Position numbers and translations under genes: made by a program. From Roseburia_C sp051879315 (GTDB taxonomy: Bacteria; Bacillota; Clostridia; Lachnospirales; Lachnospiraceae), in assembly GCA_051879315.1 (NCBI GenBank), contig JBJELW010000058.1, forward strand, positions 9,013-73,012: a stretch of DNA of 64,000 nucleotides. Reading direction: 5' to 3'. The notes below the pieces were generated by a model that saw nothing but the letters and a program-made list of their open reading frames with translations, was not told the DNA's origin and made no database searches. Below are positions 33,001 to 40,949 of the stretch, piece after piece. Within the stretch, counting starts at the first letter, position 1; each line of letters begins with the position of its first letter.

Positions 33001-33346
33001 GCATATTTTTGACAGGGTGGCTTTAGACAATGGTTTTGTGGTCCGATGGGGCGGGGATGAATTCCTGATTCTTGCCCATACAGATGACCGTGACAGTCTG
33101 GAAGCATACGCTAAACAGATTTATCAGGAAATTCAGGATCATGACAGTTTTACTGAAGCCATTGAGAATGCTATCGGAGAAAAGGTTACCATAGAGGATG
33201 AGAAAAAACTGTCCTGTTCCATTGGAATCGTTGCATCAGATCAGGTAGAGCAGGAGGATGACATCAATAGTATGATCATGCAGGCGGATGATCTGATGTA
33301 TGATGTGAAGAAGCATTCCAAGGGCACCTACAAATTTGTGGAGTAA
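30017..33346 (+). CDS. Giant TPR-rich diguanylate cyclase (GGDEF), paralogue 2
   Basis: A 1109-residue soluble protein with the same architecture as the gene at 14007. The N-terminal region resembles a degenerate STAND/AAA domain (FLLLINRIQLASFSTISFL lines up with the equivalent stretch in paralogue 1), a long TPR-like middle contains MAIQYFAKAIQIFYNLN, and a GAF-like segment and a C-terminal GGDEF domain follow. The cyclase core has FIDLDNFKGYNDTYGHDVGD and the active site RWGGDEF at 1012-1016, again without an RxxD inhibitory site. Both proteins start with a tyrosine-rich 25-residue stretch and N-G-x-D-like spacing, which points to gene duplication. The ATG at 30017 has GGGGGG upstream; earlier in-frame starts lie inside proS. 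Confidence 0.85.
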   Translation: MLQKYYKSILDQVYKKIGQTGHNVALAKYSNDFSIRDKVFEKKGHGYENATLFTYEFHRGRMSGAYEPFMSIIKEILQNSYDGTLDELLEKCDVYKPQRQIFTTYFESGKCRRIEPLLYNETQYEQERMQDAVLRMLIELSRTTPFLLLINRIQLASFSTISFLKSLVTAEDTENIGVVLGMNKLWRSPEYMNPAWDELLEELEERNCVFNIGNAGLEEQEDAVPVRTQSLDEELLGLRNDMFLLDFEQAIYGLEQINRRIKFDNQNVSSKDRFELWYLYAFVSIYTSDLPKALEFSEDIRQLDAEELRKSGEYRDPEYYYYYISATTYMYQNKLEEAIARAKKAQEVGKDDERCLFEAELLETKARMAGWNNVFFCVQDVEISKSLIEKLIKYKYFNHLSYIYIYAYDNKPETVAKAYVSEGQLLYFSKGIKLAKETGNERLLFNAYQKNIMLAVANGMYQIGMLYTVRTFEIISEKQLTVEGGRAFSAIGYDLSAMGKNEMAIQYFAKAIQIFYNLNVPDDIAEAYYNMALNYIDMDRFQEANECLSSCMHIVEKLHLNSLRVCNLSKLYALQALCNQMLGNYFNCEQYLNNCKQFLNYVIEKEKVQNETGIIHDYASCDDDIFLYYFATALKDLAEEKDAEANQNLDTAERHLLQAEGNQYYCYRLFRTCRAHLYEKLGNHELQKDEEALLEQHEANRRSMSANDELKILIPMEEYLKEHPSKDISESEVETLIHHESIRRAYLREKRQMEFMSTWQKLLDLSNVTSAEKMMDDVMRAFMYQFNLDCSIYIRYRNRLPQVLYDNTDVELSEETLEFLRKTFEKRQKGFSVSKISANYSENLSVIKCFGEDHICSMAAIPFFDNGRVTSIVIAYIRMKDNWHSSVNRYMLDESDLNMYELLFREVQYSLNRLDAYERIYEMNQLLYKSAVTDQLTGVSNRKGFYEQVAVLIDEVRAGKREKKFAIMFIDLDNFKGYNDTYGHDVGDLLLVSMAHIFDRVALDNGFVVRWGGDEFLILAHTDDRDSLEAYAKQIYQEIQDHDSFTEAIENAIGEKVTIEDEKKLSCSIGIVASDQVEQEDDINSMIMQADDLMYDVKKHSKGTYKFVE

Positions 33347-33378
33347 AGCCGTTTGCCGGCTGTTGCAAGGAGTAAGAA

Positions 33379-34716
33379 ATGAGAATACAATTGCCGGAGG
33401 ACGTAAAATATATCATAGACTGTCTGCAGGACAACGGATATGAGGCCTATGCAGTGGGCGGGTGCGTGCGGGATACCATTTTGGGGCGGAATCCCTCGGA
33501 CTGGGATATCACCACCTCTGCCACACCGTCACAGGTAAAGGCGTTGTTTGACCGGACTGTGGATACCGGAATTGCCCACGGGACTGTGACGGTTCTGCAG
33601 GGTAAAGCGGGATATGAGGTAACTACCTACCGCATTGACGGCGAGTATGAGGATGCCAGGCATCCGAAAACAGTGACCTATACATCCAGCCTGCTGGAGG
33701 ACTTAAAACGAAGGGATTTTACCATCAATGCCATGGCTTACAATGAAACGGAAGGGCTGGTGGATGCCTTTTGCGGGGAGCAGGATTTGCAGCAGGGGGT
33801 GATCCGGTGCGTGGGAAATCCGGAGGAACGTTTTACGGAAGATGCTCTGCGCATGCTGCGGGCTGTTCGGTTTGCGGCTCAGCTGGGATTTTCTATTGAG
33901 GAGGATACTGCACAGGCTATCCGGAAACTGGCACCGCTTTTGGCGAAGGTCAGCGCAGAACGAATTCAGGTGGAATTGTTGAAACTTCTGGTTTCCCCTC
34001 ATCCGGAGGAATTGGAAGAATTGTATAAACTGGGCATTTCCAAGGTGATTTTGCCGGAGTGGGATATGATGATGGAAACGCCCCAGCAGAATCCGCACCA
34101 TTGTTATTCTGTGGGCAGACACACCCTGGAGGTGGTGAAAGGGGTTGGACCGGATAAAGTGCTTCGTTTGGCCGCTCTTTTTCATGATGTATCTAAACCG
34201 GAATGCCGCAGTACGGATGAGCAGGGAGTGGATCACTTCTATGGCCATCCTCAGGTGGGGGCAAAACGGACACGGGAGATTATGCGCCGGCTGAAGTTTG
34301 ACAATGCCACCATAGATGCGGTATGCCGTCTGGTCAATGGACATGATGTGAATCCGGACCCGGAACCGAAGTATGTACGACGCACCCTGCGTGGGTTGGG
34401 TGAGTCCTGTTTTCCGGACATTTTCGAGTTAAAGTATGCGGACATTATGGCGCAGAGCGAATATCATCGGGAAGAAAAACTGACGGCGTTGCGGGAATAT
34501 CGCAGGATCTATACGGAGATCATGGAACAGGGCGAATGCATCAGCTTAAAGACGTTGGCGGTGGATGGACGGGATTTGATGGAGGCAGGAGTACCTGCCG
34601 GAAAGCAGATAGGCAAAATCCTGAATGCGCTTCTGGCGCTGGTGATTGATGATCCATCGAAAAATACAAAAGAATATTTGCTGGGGTATACTTTGGAAAA
34701 CCTCTTCATAAGATAG
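33379..34716 (+). CDS. cca: CCA-adding tRNA nucleotidyltransferase with HD domain
   Basis: A 445-residue class II CCA-adding or poly(A) polymerase family enzyme. The nucleotidyltransferase signature is AVGGCVRDTILGRNPSDWD with catalytic Asp41 and Asp43, followed by the RRDFTINAMAY motif, GNPEERFTEDALRMLRAVRFA and the template-like basic region. A C-terminal HD domain (LAALFHDVSKPEC, RLVNGHD) is present. It adds or repairs the 3' CCA of tRNAs. All five tRNA genes in this window lack an encoded CCA, so the enzyme is needed for their maturation. AAGGAG precedes the start. Confidence 0.92.
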   Translation: MRIQLPEDVKYIIDCLQDNGYEAYAVGGCVRDTILGRNPSDWDITTSATPSQVKALFDRTVDTGIAHGTVTVLQGKAGYEVTTYRIDGEYEDARHPKTVTYTSSLLEDLKRRDFTINAMAYNETEGLVDAFCGEQDLQQGVIRCVGNPEERFTEDALRMLRAVRFAAQLGFSIEEDTAQAIRKLAPLLAKVSAERIQVELLKLLVSPHPEELEELYKLGISKVILPEWDMMMETPQQNPHHCYSVGRHTLEVVKGVGPDKVLRLAALFHDVSKPECRSTDEQGVDHFYGHPQVGAKRTREIMRRLKFDNATIDAVCRLVNGHDVNPDPEPKYVRRTLRGLGESCFPDIFELKYADIMAQSEYHREEKLTALREYRRIYTEIMEQGECISLKTLAVDGRDLMEAGVPAGKQIGKILNALLALVIDDPSKNTKEYLLGYTLENLFIR

Positions 34717-34760
34717 AAGGACACAGGAAACTGTGGACTGAGTTTTATGGAGGGGTTTTC

Positions 34761-35747
34761 GTGTATAATTTAACCAATCAATTGCTGGATCAGTATGAAA
34801 TGGAGTTTGGAGATATACAAAAAGGCAGGGGCGTGTATGTGTGCAGCACGAACCGGGGTTTCGTTACATTCAAAGAATTTTCCGGGTCCAAAGAACACGC
34901 CGAAGCAATGAACCGGATTGAAGAACTTTTGAGACAGGCCGGGGTACAGGCGGATTGTATGATAGCCACGAAAGAAGGGGGACTTTTGGCCCGGGATGCA
35001 GATGAGAGAATGTACTATGCTCGCTGGCAGCTCAAAGGGAGAGAGTGTGAGACCAGAGATAGGGAAGATATGTTGAAGGCAATGGAGCTTCTGGGTCGTA
35101 TGCATGCCGCCTTAAAGGGTGCCCAGGTGGACTGCCAGAGGGTGCCCAGAGAAGCGTTGGCGCGGGAAATGGAGCGGCATAACCGGGAGATCCGCAAAGT
35201 GCGCAATTATGTCAGAGGAAAAAATAAGAAAAATGAATTTGAATTGTTGTTTCTGCACCACTACAAAGAATTTTTGGAACAGGCAGAAGAATCATTGTGC
35301 AGCCTGGAACAGTGGATGGAGCGGGTGAATGAGTCGGACGGATCCCGGATATATGGAATCTGCCATGGGGATTACAATCAACATAATGTGCTGTTTGATA
35401 AGGGACAGGGGGCTGTCACTAATTTTGAACTGGCCTGTTATGACTTGTGGGTCAGGGATCTGGCACACTTTTTGCGCAAACTGATGGAAAAACATGACTG
35501 GAACATTTCGCTGGCGCAGGAACTGCTGGCTGCTTATGAAAAGGAGCGGAAGCTGACAGGGGAGGAATGGCAGCAGTTGTACATACGCATGAGTTACCCG
35601 CAGAAATTCTGGAAGGTGGCAAATCATTATTTTAATGCAAATAAGGCATGGGTTTCCGGAAGGGATATTGAAAAGCTGGGAAAAGTGATTGCTCAGGAGG
35701 AAAAAAGGCAGGAGTTTTTGCGAATGTTGTTTAATTTTACCGAATAA
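34761..35747 (+). CDS. CotS-like spore coat protein (phosphotransferase fold)
   Basis: A 328-residue protein of the CotS/YtaA group with an aminoglycoside-phosphotransferase fold. The kinase-like core is visible in ICHGDYNQHNVLFDK (catalytic-loop HGD with downstream Asn) and in TNFELACYDLWVRDLAHFLRK, where a DFD/DFE-type motif is replaced by N-F-E, so activity is doubtful. In Bacillus such proteins are spore coat components made in the mother cell. The GTG at 34761 is the start because GGAGGGG lies five bases before it. The sporulation role is inferred from the family. Confidence 0.72.
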   Translation: MYNLTNQLLDQYEMEFGDIQKGRGVYVCSTNRGFVTFKEFSGSKEHAEAMNRIEELLRQAGVQADCMIATKEGGLLARDADERMYYARWQLKGRECETRDREDMLKAMELLGRMHAALKGAQVDCQRVPREALAREMERHNREIRKVRNYVRGKNKKNEFELLFLHHYKEFLEQAEESLCSLEQWMERVNESDGSRIYGICHGDYNQHNVLFDKGQGAVTNFELACYDLWVRDLAHFLRKLMEKHDWNISLAQELLAAYEKERKLTGEEWQQLYIRMSYPQKFWKVANHYFNANKAWVSGRDIEKLGKVIAQEEKRQEFLRMLFNFTE

Positions 35748-35815
35748 TCATGTATAATATGGTTTGGCGTCAACCTATCAGGGAATAGACTGAATACTGG
35801 TAAATGAGGTACGTT

Positions 35816-37030
35816 ATGATAAAAAAAGTAAGGCAGGGGATTCTGGGCTGTCTGCTGGCGGTTGTGCTGCTTACCGTAGGATGTGGCAGCTCGGACAGGG
35901 AGGAAACGGACACAGGACAGAGAGAGGAAATCGCTGAAAGTTCCGAGTGGGAGGCTCCGGAAAGCTTGACAGACGAGGATGCAAAATTGTATATTGTAGC
36001 TGGCAATGACACAGCACAGGGATTGATGAGCTTTTATAATATTTCCAGTGGAAGTCAGGAACAATATATTTATACCGACGGGACCTTCTTTCGTGATAAA
36101 TACGGAGAGATTGAGCCGGTGTCATCTTTTACCCCTGGTTCGGTGGTGACCTTATCCTGCCGGAACAGGAGCATTATTCTGGAGCAGGTGCAGTTTTCTT
36201 CGGAGGCATGGCTTTACGAAGATGTAAACGGGTTTGCTTTGGATGAAGAAAAACAGATTTTCGAGATTGCCGGGACAAAATATTCCTACGATGAAGGCCT
36301 GAAAGTGTACTCGGGGGAGGAAAGTGTTACTTTACAAGCACTGACTTCAGATGATATACTGCGAGTGCAGGGTGTTGGGCGAAAGCTTTTGTCCGTATCG
36401 GTGACCACCGGTCACGGAACGCTGACGCTGAGCAATACTGAACTGTTTGAGGGTGGATGGCTGAGCCTAAACCACAACCGGTACTATAAGATTACGGAAA
36501 ATATGCAGCTGGAGCTGCCGGAGGGCGTCTATGAACTGACGGTTGCCAATGATGGTTACGGTGACACCACAGAAATTACCATTTCCAGAGATCAGGAATC
36601 TGTGGTGGATTTGGATACGCTGAAAGGAGAGGGGCCGAAGTTTTGCAGTCTTATTTTTGCAGTGGGTGATCTGGAGGCTGCGGTCTATGTGGATGGACAG
36701 GAAGTGGCTGCAAATGAACCGGTACAGATTAAATACGGAATTCATCGGGTGCAGATCGACGCAGAGGGATATGATGTCTGGTCCAAACGCTTGTATGTTA
36801 ATTCGGCGGAGGCAACCATCGAGGTGGCATTGGAAGAAGAGAGCGTAGTGGAGGAGACTACGGAAATCGTGGAGGAGACTGCACAGGCGGATTCCGACAG
36901 TTCCGCAGTGTCAGATGCTTTGCAGGAGATTGTGGACACATTAAAGGATTCCTCGTCCACTGATTCTTCTTCGTCAGACAGTTATCTGTCTACACTATCG
37001 GATGTGGTGGATACATTGACAGGAAATTAA
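35816..37030 (+). CDS. Lipoprotein with PEGA domains
   Basis: A 404-residue lipoprotein. The signal peptide ends in the lipobox LTVGC, followed by an acidic Ser/Glu linker. The middle is beta-rich, and the region near 240-345 carries PEGA-type beta-sandwich repeats (LELPEGVYELTVANDGYGD; KYGIHRVQIDAEGYDVW). The C-terminal 60 residues are low-complexity Glu/Ser/Asp. PEGA domains usually bind or mediate surface interactions, but no specific partner is known here. The ATG at 35816 is preferred to 35804 because GAGGTA lies just upstream and the signal peptide then starts normally. It stands between a coat-like gene and the phosphohexomutase. Confidence 0.7.
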   Translation: MIKKVRQGILGCLLAVVLLTVGCGSSDREETDTGQREEIAESSEWEAPESLTDEDAKLYIVAGNDTAQGLMSFYNISSGSQEQYIYTDGTFFRDKYGEIEPVSSFTPGSVVTLSCRNRSIILEQVQFSSEAWLYEDVNGFALDEEKQIFEIAGTKYSYDEGLKVYSGEESVTLQALTSDDILRVQGVGRKLLSVSVTTGHGTLTLSNTELFEGGWLSLNHNRYYKITENMQLELPEGVYELTVANDGYGDTTEITISRDQESVVDLDTLKGEGPKFCSLIFAVGDLEAAVYVDGQEVAANEPVQIKYGIHRVQIDAEGYDVWSKRLYVNSAEATIEVALEEESVVEETTEIVEETAQADSDSSAVSDALQEIVDTLKDSSSTDSSSSDSYLSTLSDVVDTLTGN

Positions 37031-37086
37031 AATAATAAAATATACAGAGAGCAAACGTAAGTGATTAACAGGAGGAAAATGAAAAA

Positions 37087-38823
37087 ATGAGCTACAAAGA
37101 GATGTATGAATCATGGCTGGCAAACGATTATTTTGACGCAGAGACAAAGGCAGAGCTTGAGTCTATTGCGGGAAATGAGAAAGAAATTGAGGATCGTTTT
37201 TACAAGGATCTGGAGTTCGGCACTGCCGGATTGCGGGGAGTGATTGGAGCCGGAACCAACCGGATGAACGTCTATACTGTCCGGAAAGCAACCCAGGGAC
37301 TGGCAAATTACATCCTCAGTGTGAAGGGTGAAGCGAAGGGAGTGGCCATTGCCTATGATTCCAGACATATGTCTCCGGAGTTCGCAGATGTGGCAGCCCT
37401 CTGTCTGGCTGCAAACGGCATTAAGGCTTATGTGTTTGAATCCTTAAGACCCACACCGGAGCTTTCTTATGCGGTACGGAAATTGGGCTGTATTGCCGGA
37501 ATCAACATTACAGCCAGTCATAACCCCCCTGAGTATAACGGCTACAAGGTATATTGGGAAGATGGCGCACAGATCACACCTCCTCACGACAAGGGGATTA
37601 TGGATGAAGTGAAGAAGGTGACAGATTATGCCACTGTTAAGACTATGTCCTTAGAGGAAGCTAAGGCAGCAGGTCTCTATGAGGTCATCGGCGCAAACGT
37701 GGATGATCCGTACATTGAGGAGTTGAAGAAGCTGGTGGTACATCAGGATGCCATCGATGCTGTGGGAAAGGACATCAAGATCGTTTACACACCGCTTCAC
37801 GGTACCGGAAATATTCCTGTACGCCGGGTTTTGAAAGAATTGGGCTTTACCAATGTGTATGTGGTGCCGGAGCAGGAACTGCCGGATGGAGATTTCCCTA
37901 CAGTAAGTTATCCTAATCCTGAGGCTGAGGAGGCATTTGCTTTAGGCCTTGCATTGGGTAAAAAGGTAGATGCAGACCTGATCCTTGCTACAGATCCGGA
38001 TGCGGACCGTCTTGGAGTATATGTGAAGGATTCCAAGACAGGCGAGTATCATTCCCTGACCGGAAATATGTCCGGCTGTCTCATCGGAGATTATATCATT
38101 GGACAGAAAAAGGAGTTGAACGGTTCTCTGCCGGCAGACGGTGCTTTTGTTAAGTCAATTGTGTCTACGAATATGGCAGATGCCATTGCAGAGTATTACG
38201 GCATTCAGCTTATTGAAGTTCTCACCGGTTTTAAGTATATTGGCGGTAAGATTCTGGAATTTGAGAAAACAGGAAAGGGTACCTACCTCTTTGGTATGGA
38301 GGAAAGCTATGGCTGCCTTACCGGCACCTATGCCCGGGATAAGGATGCTGTGGTGGCTTCTATGGCACTTTGTGAAGCTGCAGCTTACTATAAGACCAAA
38401 AACATGACCCTGTGGGATGCCATGATCGCAATGTACGAGAAATACGGCTACTATAAAGATCATGTAGAGTCCATCACCCTGAAGGGAATTGAAGGATTGG
38501 CGAAAATCCAGGAGATCATGGATACGCTTCGACAGGAGACCATCACAGAAATCGGCGGCTACAAAGTGGAGGCTGTCCGGGATTACAAGAAGGATACCAT
38601 CACAAATGTGGAAACCGGAGCAGTGAAGTCCACCGGATTGCCGGAGTCTAATGTGCTTTACTATGAACTGGAGGATTCTGCATGGTTCTGCGTAAGACCT
38701 TCCGGAACAGAGCCTAAGGTGAAGTTCTATATCGGCGTAAAGGGCAGCTCCATGGAGGAGGCCGATGCCAAGTATGAAAAACTGGGCAAGGCAGTGCTGG
38801 ATAAAATCAACAAGATGTTGTAA
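37087..38823 (+). CDS. Phosphohexomutase (phosphoglucomutase/phosphomannomutase)
   Basis: A 578-residue alpha-D-phosphohexomutase. FGTAGLRGVIGAGTNRMN opens the catalytic part, the phospho-serine Ser144 lies in ITASHNPPEYNGYKVYW, the metal loop is LATDPDADRLGV, sugar binding is seen in FGMEESYG, and phosphate binding in RPSGTEPKVKFY. It interconverts glucose 1-phosphate and 6-phosphate (or the mannose pair), joining glycogen and maltodextrin breakdown to glycolysis. The length fits the long PGM group of Firmicutes. GGAGG lies 11 bases before the ATG; a three-codon frame (37079-37090) overlaps the start and may be translated first. Confidence 0.9.
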   Translation: MSYKEMYESWLANDYFDAETKAELESIAGNEKEIEDRFYKDLEFGTAGLRGVIGAGTNRMNVYTVRKATQGLANYILSVKGEAKGVAIAYDSRHMSPEFADVAALCLAANGIKAYVFESLRPTPELSYAVRKLGCIAGINITASHNPPEYNGYKVYWEDGAQITPPHDKGIMDEVKKVTDYATVKTMSLEEAKAAGLYEVIGANVDDPYIEELKKLVVHQDAIDAVGKDIKIVYTPLHGTGNIPVRRVLKELGFTNVYVVPEQELPDGDFPTVSYPNPEAEEAFALGLALGKKVDADLILATDPDADRLGVYVKDSKTGEYHSLTGNMSGCLIGDYIIGQKKELNGSLPADGAFVKSIVSTNMADAIAEYYGIQLIEVLTGFKYIGGKILEFEKTGKGTYLFGMEESYGCLTGTYARDKDAVVASMALCEAAAYYKTKNMTLWDAMIAMYEKYGYYKDHVESITLKGIEGLAKIQEIMDTLRQETITEIGGYKVEAVRDYKKDTITNVETGAVKSTGLPESNVLYYELEDSAWFCVRPSGTEPKVKFYIGVKGSSMEEADAKYEKLGKAVLDKINKML

Positions 38824-38858
38824 ATTTAAGATATAAAGGTACAAGTTCCTTAAATTCC

Positions 38859-38887
38859 TTGACAAATAAGGAAAAACAAAGTATAAA
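38859..38887 (+). promoter_or_regulatory. SigA promoter of hup
   Basis: TTGACA (38859-38864), 17-base spacer, TATAAA (38882-38887). A strong promoter fits an abundant nucleoid protein. Confidence 0.8.
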
Positions 38888-38957
38888 TATATTCGTAGGT
38901 AATCTTGGAGAGTGCAGACCTCGAGAAAAATATAAAATCCAGAGGAGGAATTTTATC

Positions 38958-39233
38958 ATGAACAAAGCAGAGTTAGTATCAGCTGTAGCTGAGAAAGCAG
39001 CATTATCAAAGAAGGATGCTGAGGCAGCTGTAAAGGCATTTACAGATGTTGTTGCAGAGGAATTACAGAAGGGTGAGAAAATCCAGTTAGTAGGATTCGG
39101 AACATTTGAGGTAGTTCAGAGAGAGGCTAGAACAGGAAGAAATCCCCAGACAAAGCAGGAGATCACAATTCCGGCTTCTAAAGCACCTAAGTTCAAAGCA
39201 GGTAAGGCTTTAAAGGATTTAGTAAATAAGTAA
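38958..39233 (+). CDS. hup: HU family DNA-binding protein
   Basis: A 91-residue HU/HBsu protein. It has the helical body (NKAELVSAVAEKAALSKKDAEAA), the beta-arm start GFGTFEV and the DNA-minor-groove arm RTGRNPQTKQEITIPASKAPKFKAGKALK. It compacts and bends chromosomal DNA. The ATG at 38958 follows AGAGGAGGAA. It has its own strong promoter and terminator and opens the conserved hup-rqcP-yabPQ-divIC-spoIIE order. Confidence 0.96.
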   Translation: MNKAELVSAVAEKAALSKKDAEAAVKAFTDVVAEELQKGEKIQLVGFGTFEVVQREARTGRNPQTKQEITIPASKAPKFKAGKALKDLVNK

Positions 39234-39252
39234 GATGTAGGAACTGCACAGG

Positions 39253-39290
39253 AAGGTGTGACGAAGAAATACTTCGTCACACCTTTTTTC
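39253..39290 (+). terminator. Terminator after hup
   Basis: AAGGTGTGACGAAG (39253-39266) pairs perfectly with CTTCGTCACACCTT (39272-39285) across a five-base loop and is followed by a T-rich tail. Confidence 0.92.
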
Positions 39291-39372
39291 TTCTTTTTCA
39301 TAGAAAGACGAAAAAATGTAAGAGATGCGCACTTTGTGGAAATGTAGATAATGATTGGAGAGAGATAATAGG

Positions 39373-39612
39373 ATGAGACTGGACAAGTATTTGAAGGTTT
39401 CCCGGCTGATCAAACGTCGCACCGTGGCCAATGAAGCCTGTGATGCAGGGCGTGTGCTGGTGAACGGCAAGCCGGCGAAAGCCTCCACCAATGTAAAGGT
39501 GGGAGATGTGATTGAAATCATGTTTGGAGTTAAGAATGTGAAAGTGGAAGTGCTGGCCATTGCAGATACCACAAAAAAGGAGCAGGCGGCAGAACTCTTC
39601 CGCTATCTTTAA
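39373..39612 (+). CDS. rqcP: RqcP/YabO S4-domain ribosome quality-control protein
   Basis: A 79-residue S4 RNA-binding protein: MRLDKYLKVSRLIKRRTVAN, AGRVLVNGKPAKAS and VKVGDVIEI are the S4 signature. In Bacillus this position holds YabO (RqcP), which works with RqcH to add C-terminal alanine tails on stalled 50S subunits. The ATG at 39373 is chosen for the family start, with GGAGAG about 10 bases upstream. It lies between hup and yabPQ as in other endospore formers. Confidence 0.9.
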   Translation: MRLDKYLKVSRLIKRRTVANEACDAGRVLVNGKPAKASTNVKVGDVIEIMFGVKNVKVEVLAIADTTKKEQAAELFRYL

Positions 39613-39641
39613 GCATAAAATCCGGATGGGCCTCATATATT
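39613..39641 (+). promoter_or_regulatory. Candidate sigma-E promoter for yabPQ
   Basis: GCATAAA (39613-39619), a 14-base spacer and CATATATT (39634-39641) fit the mother-cell sigma-E consensus. It begins right after the rqcP stop. A hairpin (ATTTATGAA/TTCATAAAT) follows before yabP. In Bacillus, yabP is sigma-E dependent. Confidence 0.45.
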
Positions 39642-39690
39642 TATGAAAGGTACTGTATGGTGCCGGTATTCATAAATGTAGGAGGCAGTC

Positions 39691-39975
39691 ATGGAAGAAC
39701 AAAAGTCTGTTAAAAATCACAGGGTATTGCTGGTGAACCGCAAAACAGGTAATTTCAGCGGTGTTGTGGATGTGCTCTCTTTTGATGTGGGGGAGGTGCT
39801 GCTGGAGACGGAGCAGGGAATGCTGACCATCAAGGGCGATGACCTGCATGTTAACCGATTGACTCTGGAAAAGGGAGAGGTGGACATAACGGGAAGGATA
39901 GACAGTATGGTCTATTCTGATGGAGGACATAACGGAAAGAACCGGGAATCTTTGTTGGGAAGGTTGTTTCGATGA
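39691..39975 (+). CDS. yabP: Sporulation protein YabP
   Basis: A 94-residue YabP/YqfC-family protein: HRVLLVNRKTGNFSGVVDVLSFD, LETEQGMLTIKGDDLHVNRL and KGEVDITGRIDSMVY match the family closely. It is made in the mother cell and is needed for spore coat or cortex assembly. AGGAGG precedes the ATG. Its stop overlaps the yabQ start (ATGA). Confidence 0.92.
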   Translation: MEEQKSVKNHRVLLVNRKTGNFSGVVDVLSFDVGEVLLETEQGMLTIKGDDLHVNRLTLEKGEVDITGRIDSMVYSDGGHNGKNRESLLGRLFR

Positions 39976-40448
39976 TGGAGATCAGCGAGAGTATCCGACA
40001 GGAGATGGGACTTTTTCTGGTGTCTCTCGTGGTGGGAAATCTGATGGTGATTTTGTACGACGTGCTGCGGATCTTTCGAAAAATCCTTCCTCACCGGATA
40101 TCCCTTGTGGCTGTGGAAGATGTACTGTACTGGCTGTTGTGTGCGTTGGCAGTGTTTGTTCTGTTATATTGGCGGAGTGACGGAGTGATCCGGGGATTTG
40201 TCATGGGAGGAATCCTTTTGGGGATGCTGGCCTGGAATCGTTTTATCAGCCCCTTTACCGTGGAGTTTATAAGCAGATCACTGGGATGGGTCCTGAAAAA
40301 AATCGCAAGGCCGGTTCAGTTTTTTCTGAAAAAACTGTTAAGCCCCCTGCGTTTTGTGTCGAAATATATGAAAAGTTCTATACATCATGCCGGCGGGCGG
40401 TTAAAGAGACAGCTGCGGGCGTGGAAGATTGCATTGCGTAAGATGTAG
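39972..40448 (+). CDS. yabQ: Spore cortex biosynthesis protein YabQ
   Basis: A 158-residue membrane protein with about four hydrophobic helices in the first 110 residues (LFLVSLVVGNLMVILYDVLR, VLYWLLCALAVFVLLYWR, GFVMGGILLGMLAW) and a basic C-terminal tail. It fits YabQ by position, by the D-V-L-R pattern after the first helix and by size. In Bacillus YabQ is a mother-cell membrane protein needed for the spore cortex. The start overlaps the yabP stop. Confidence 0.85.
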   Translation: MMEISESIRQEMGLFLVSLVVGNLMVILYDVLRIFRKILPHRISLVAVEDVLYWLLCALAVFVLLYWRSDGVIRGFVMGGILLGMLAWNRFISPFTVEFISRSLGWVLKKIARPVQFFLKKLLSPLRFVSKYMKSSIHHAGGRLKRQLRAWKIALRKM

Positions 40449-40474
40449 AAGAAAGGTATCTGTAGAGGGAAAAA

Positions 40475-40786
40475 ATGAATAGCAGAAGCAGAAGAAATCG
40501 AAAGGAAAATCGTACCGGAAAGCTTTGTGTCACCGTTATGGTGGTGATGCTTTTGGCGGTGATGTCTTCCCAGATAGTGAAGCTGTACGCGAAGGAGCAG
40601 GAGTACAGCCAGCGTGAGGAAGCATTAAGGGAACAGCTTGAAGCTGAGACGGAGCGTGAGGTGAAGCTTCAGGAATATGAGGAATATACCAAGACAGACG
40701 AGTTTGTGGAAGATGTGGCCAAGAGCAAGCTGGGTCTGGTATATGATAATGAGATCGTATTCAAAGAAGATAAGAATGAGGATTAA
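40475..40786 (+). CDS. divIC: Septum formation initiator DivIC/FtsB family
   Basis: A 103-residue bitopic protein: a short basic cytoplasmic stretch, one membrane helix (about 18-36) and an extracellular coiled coil (QREEALREQLEAETEREV) ending in the FtsB-like segment DEFVEDVAKSKLGLVYDNE. It acts with DivIB and FtsL in the division complex. Position between yabQ and spoIIE is the usual one. The ATG follows AGAGGGA. Confidence 0.85.
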   Translation: MNSRSRRNRKENRTGKLCVTVMVVMLLAVMSSQIVKLYAKEQEYSQREEALREQLEAETEREVKLQEYEEYTKTDEFVEDVAKSKLGLVYDNEIVFKEDKNED

Positions 40787-40877
40787 ATACTTAGAATGGA
40801 TGAAGAGTTTCTAAGTACTTCGAAAAGACATTTGGTTTCGCATTTTGCCGAAAACTTTTTAAAAGTGGGACAACCAT

Positions 40878-40910
40878 TTGACAAAGATTTCATTTACAAA
40901 TTTTTATAAT
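40878..40910 (+). promoter_or_regulatory. spoIIE promoter with an extended 21-base spacer
   Basis: TTGACA (40878-40883) and TATAAT (40905-40910) are separated by 21 bases, as in the Spo0A-activated spoIIE promoter of Bacillus. The -35 overlaps TTTGACA, close to the 0A-box core. Spo0A control is inferred from this arrangement. Confidence 0.5.
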
Positions 40911-40949
40911 AGCCTCTGTTGTCGGAAGGACAAGAAGGAGGTAGCGTAA

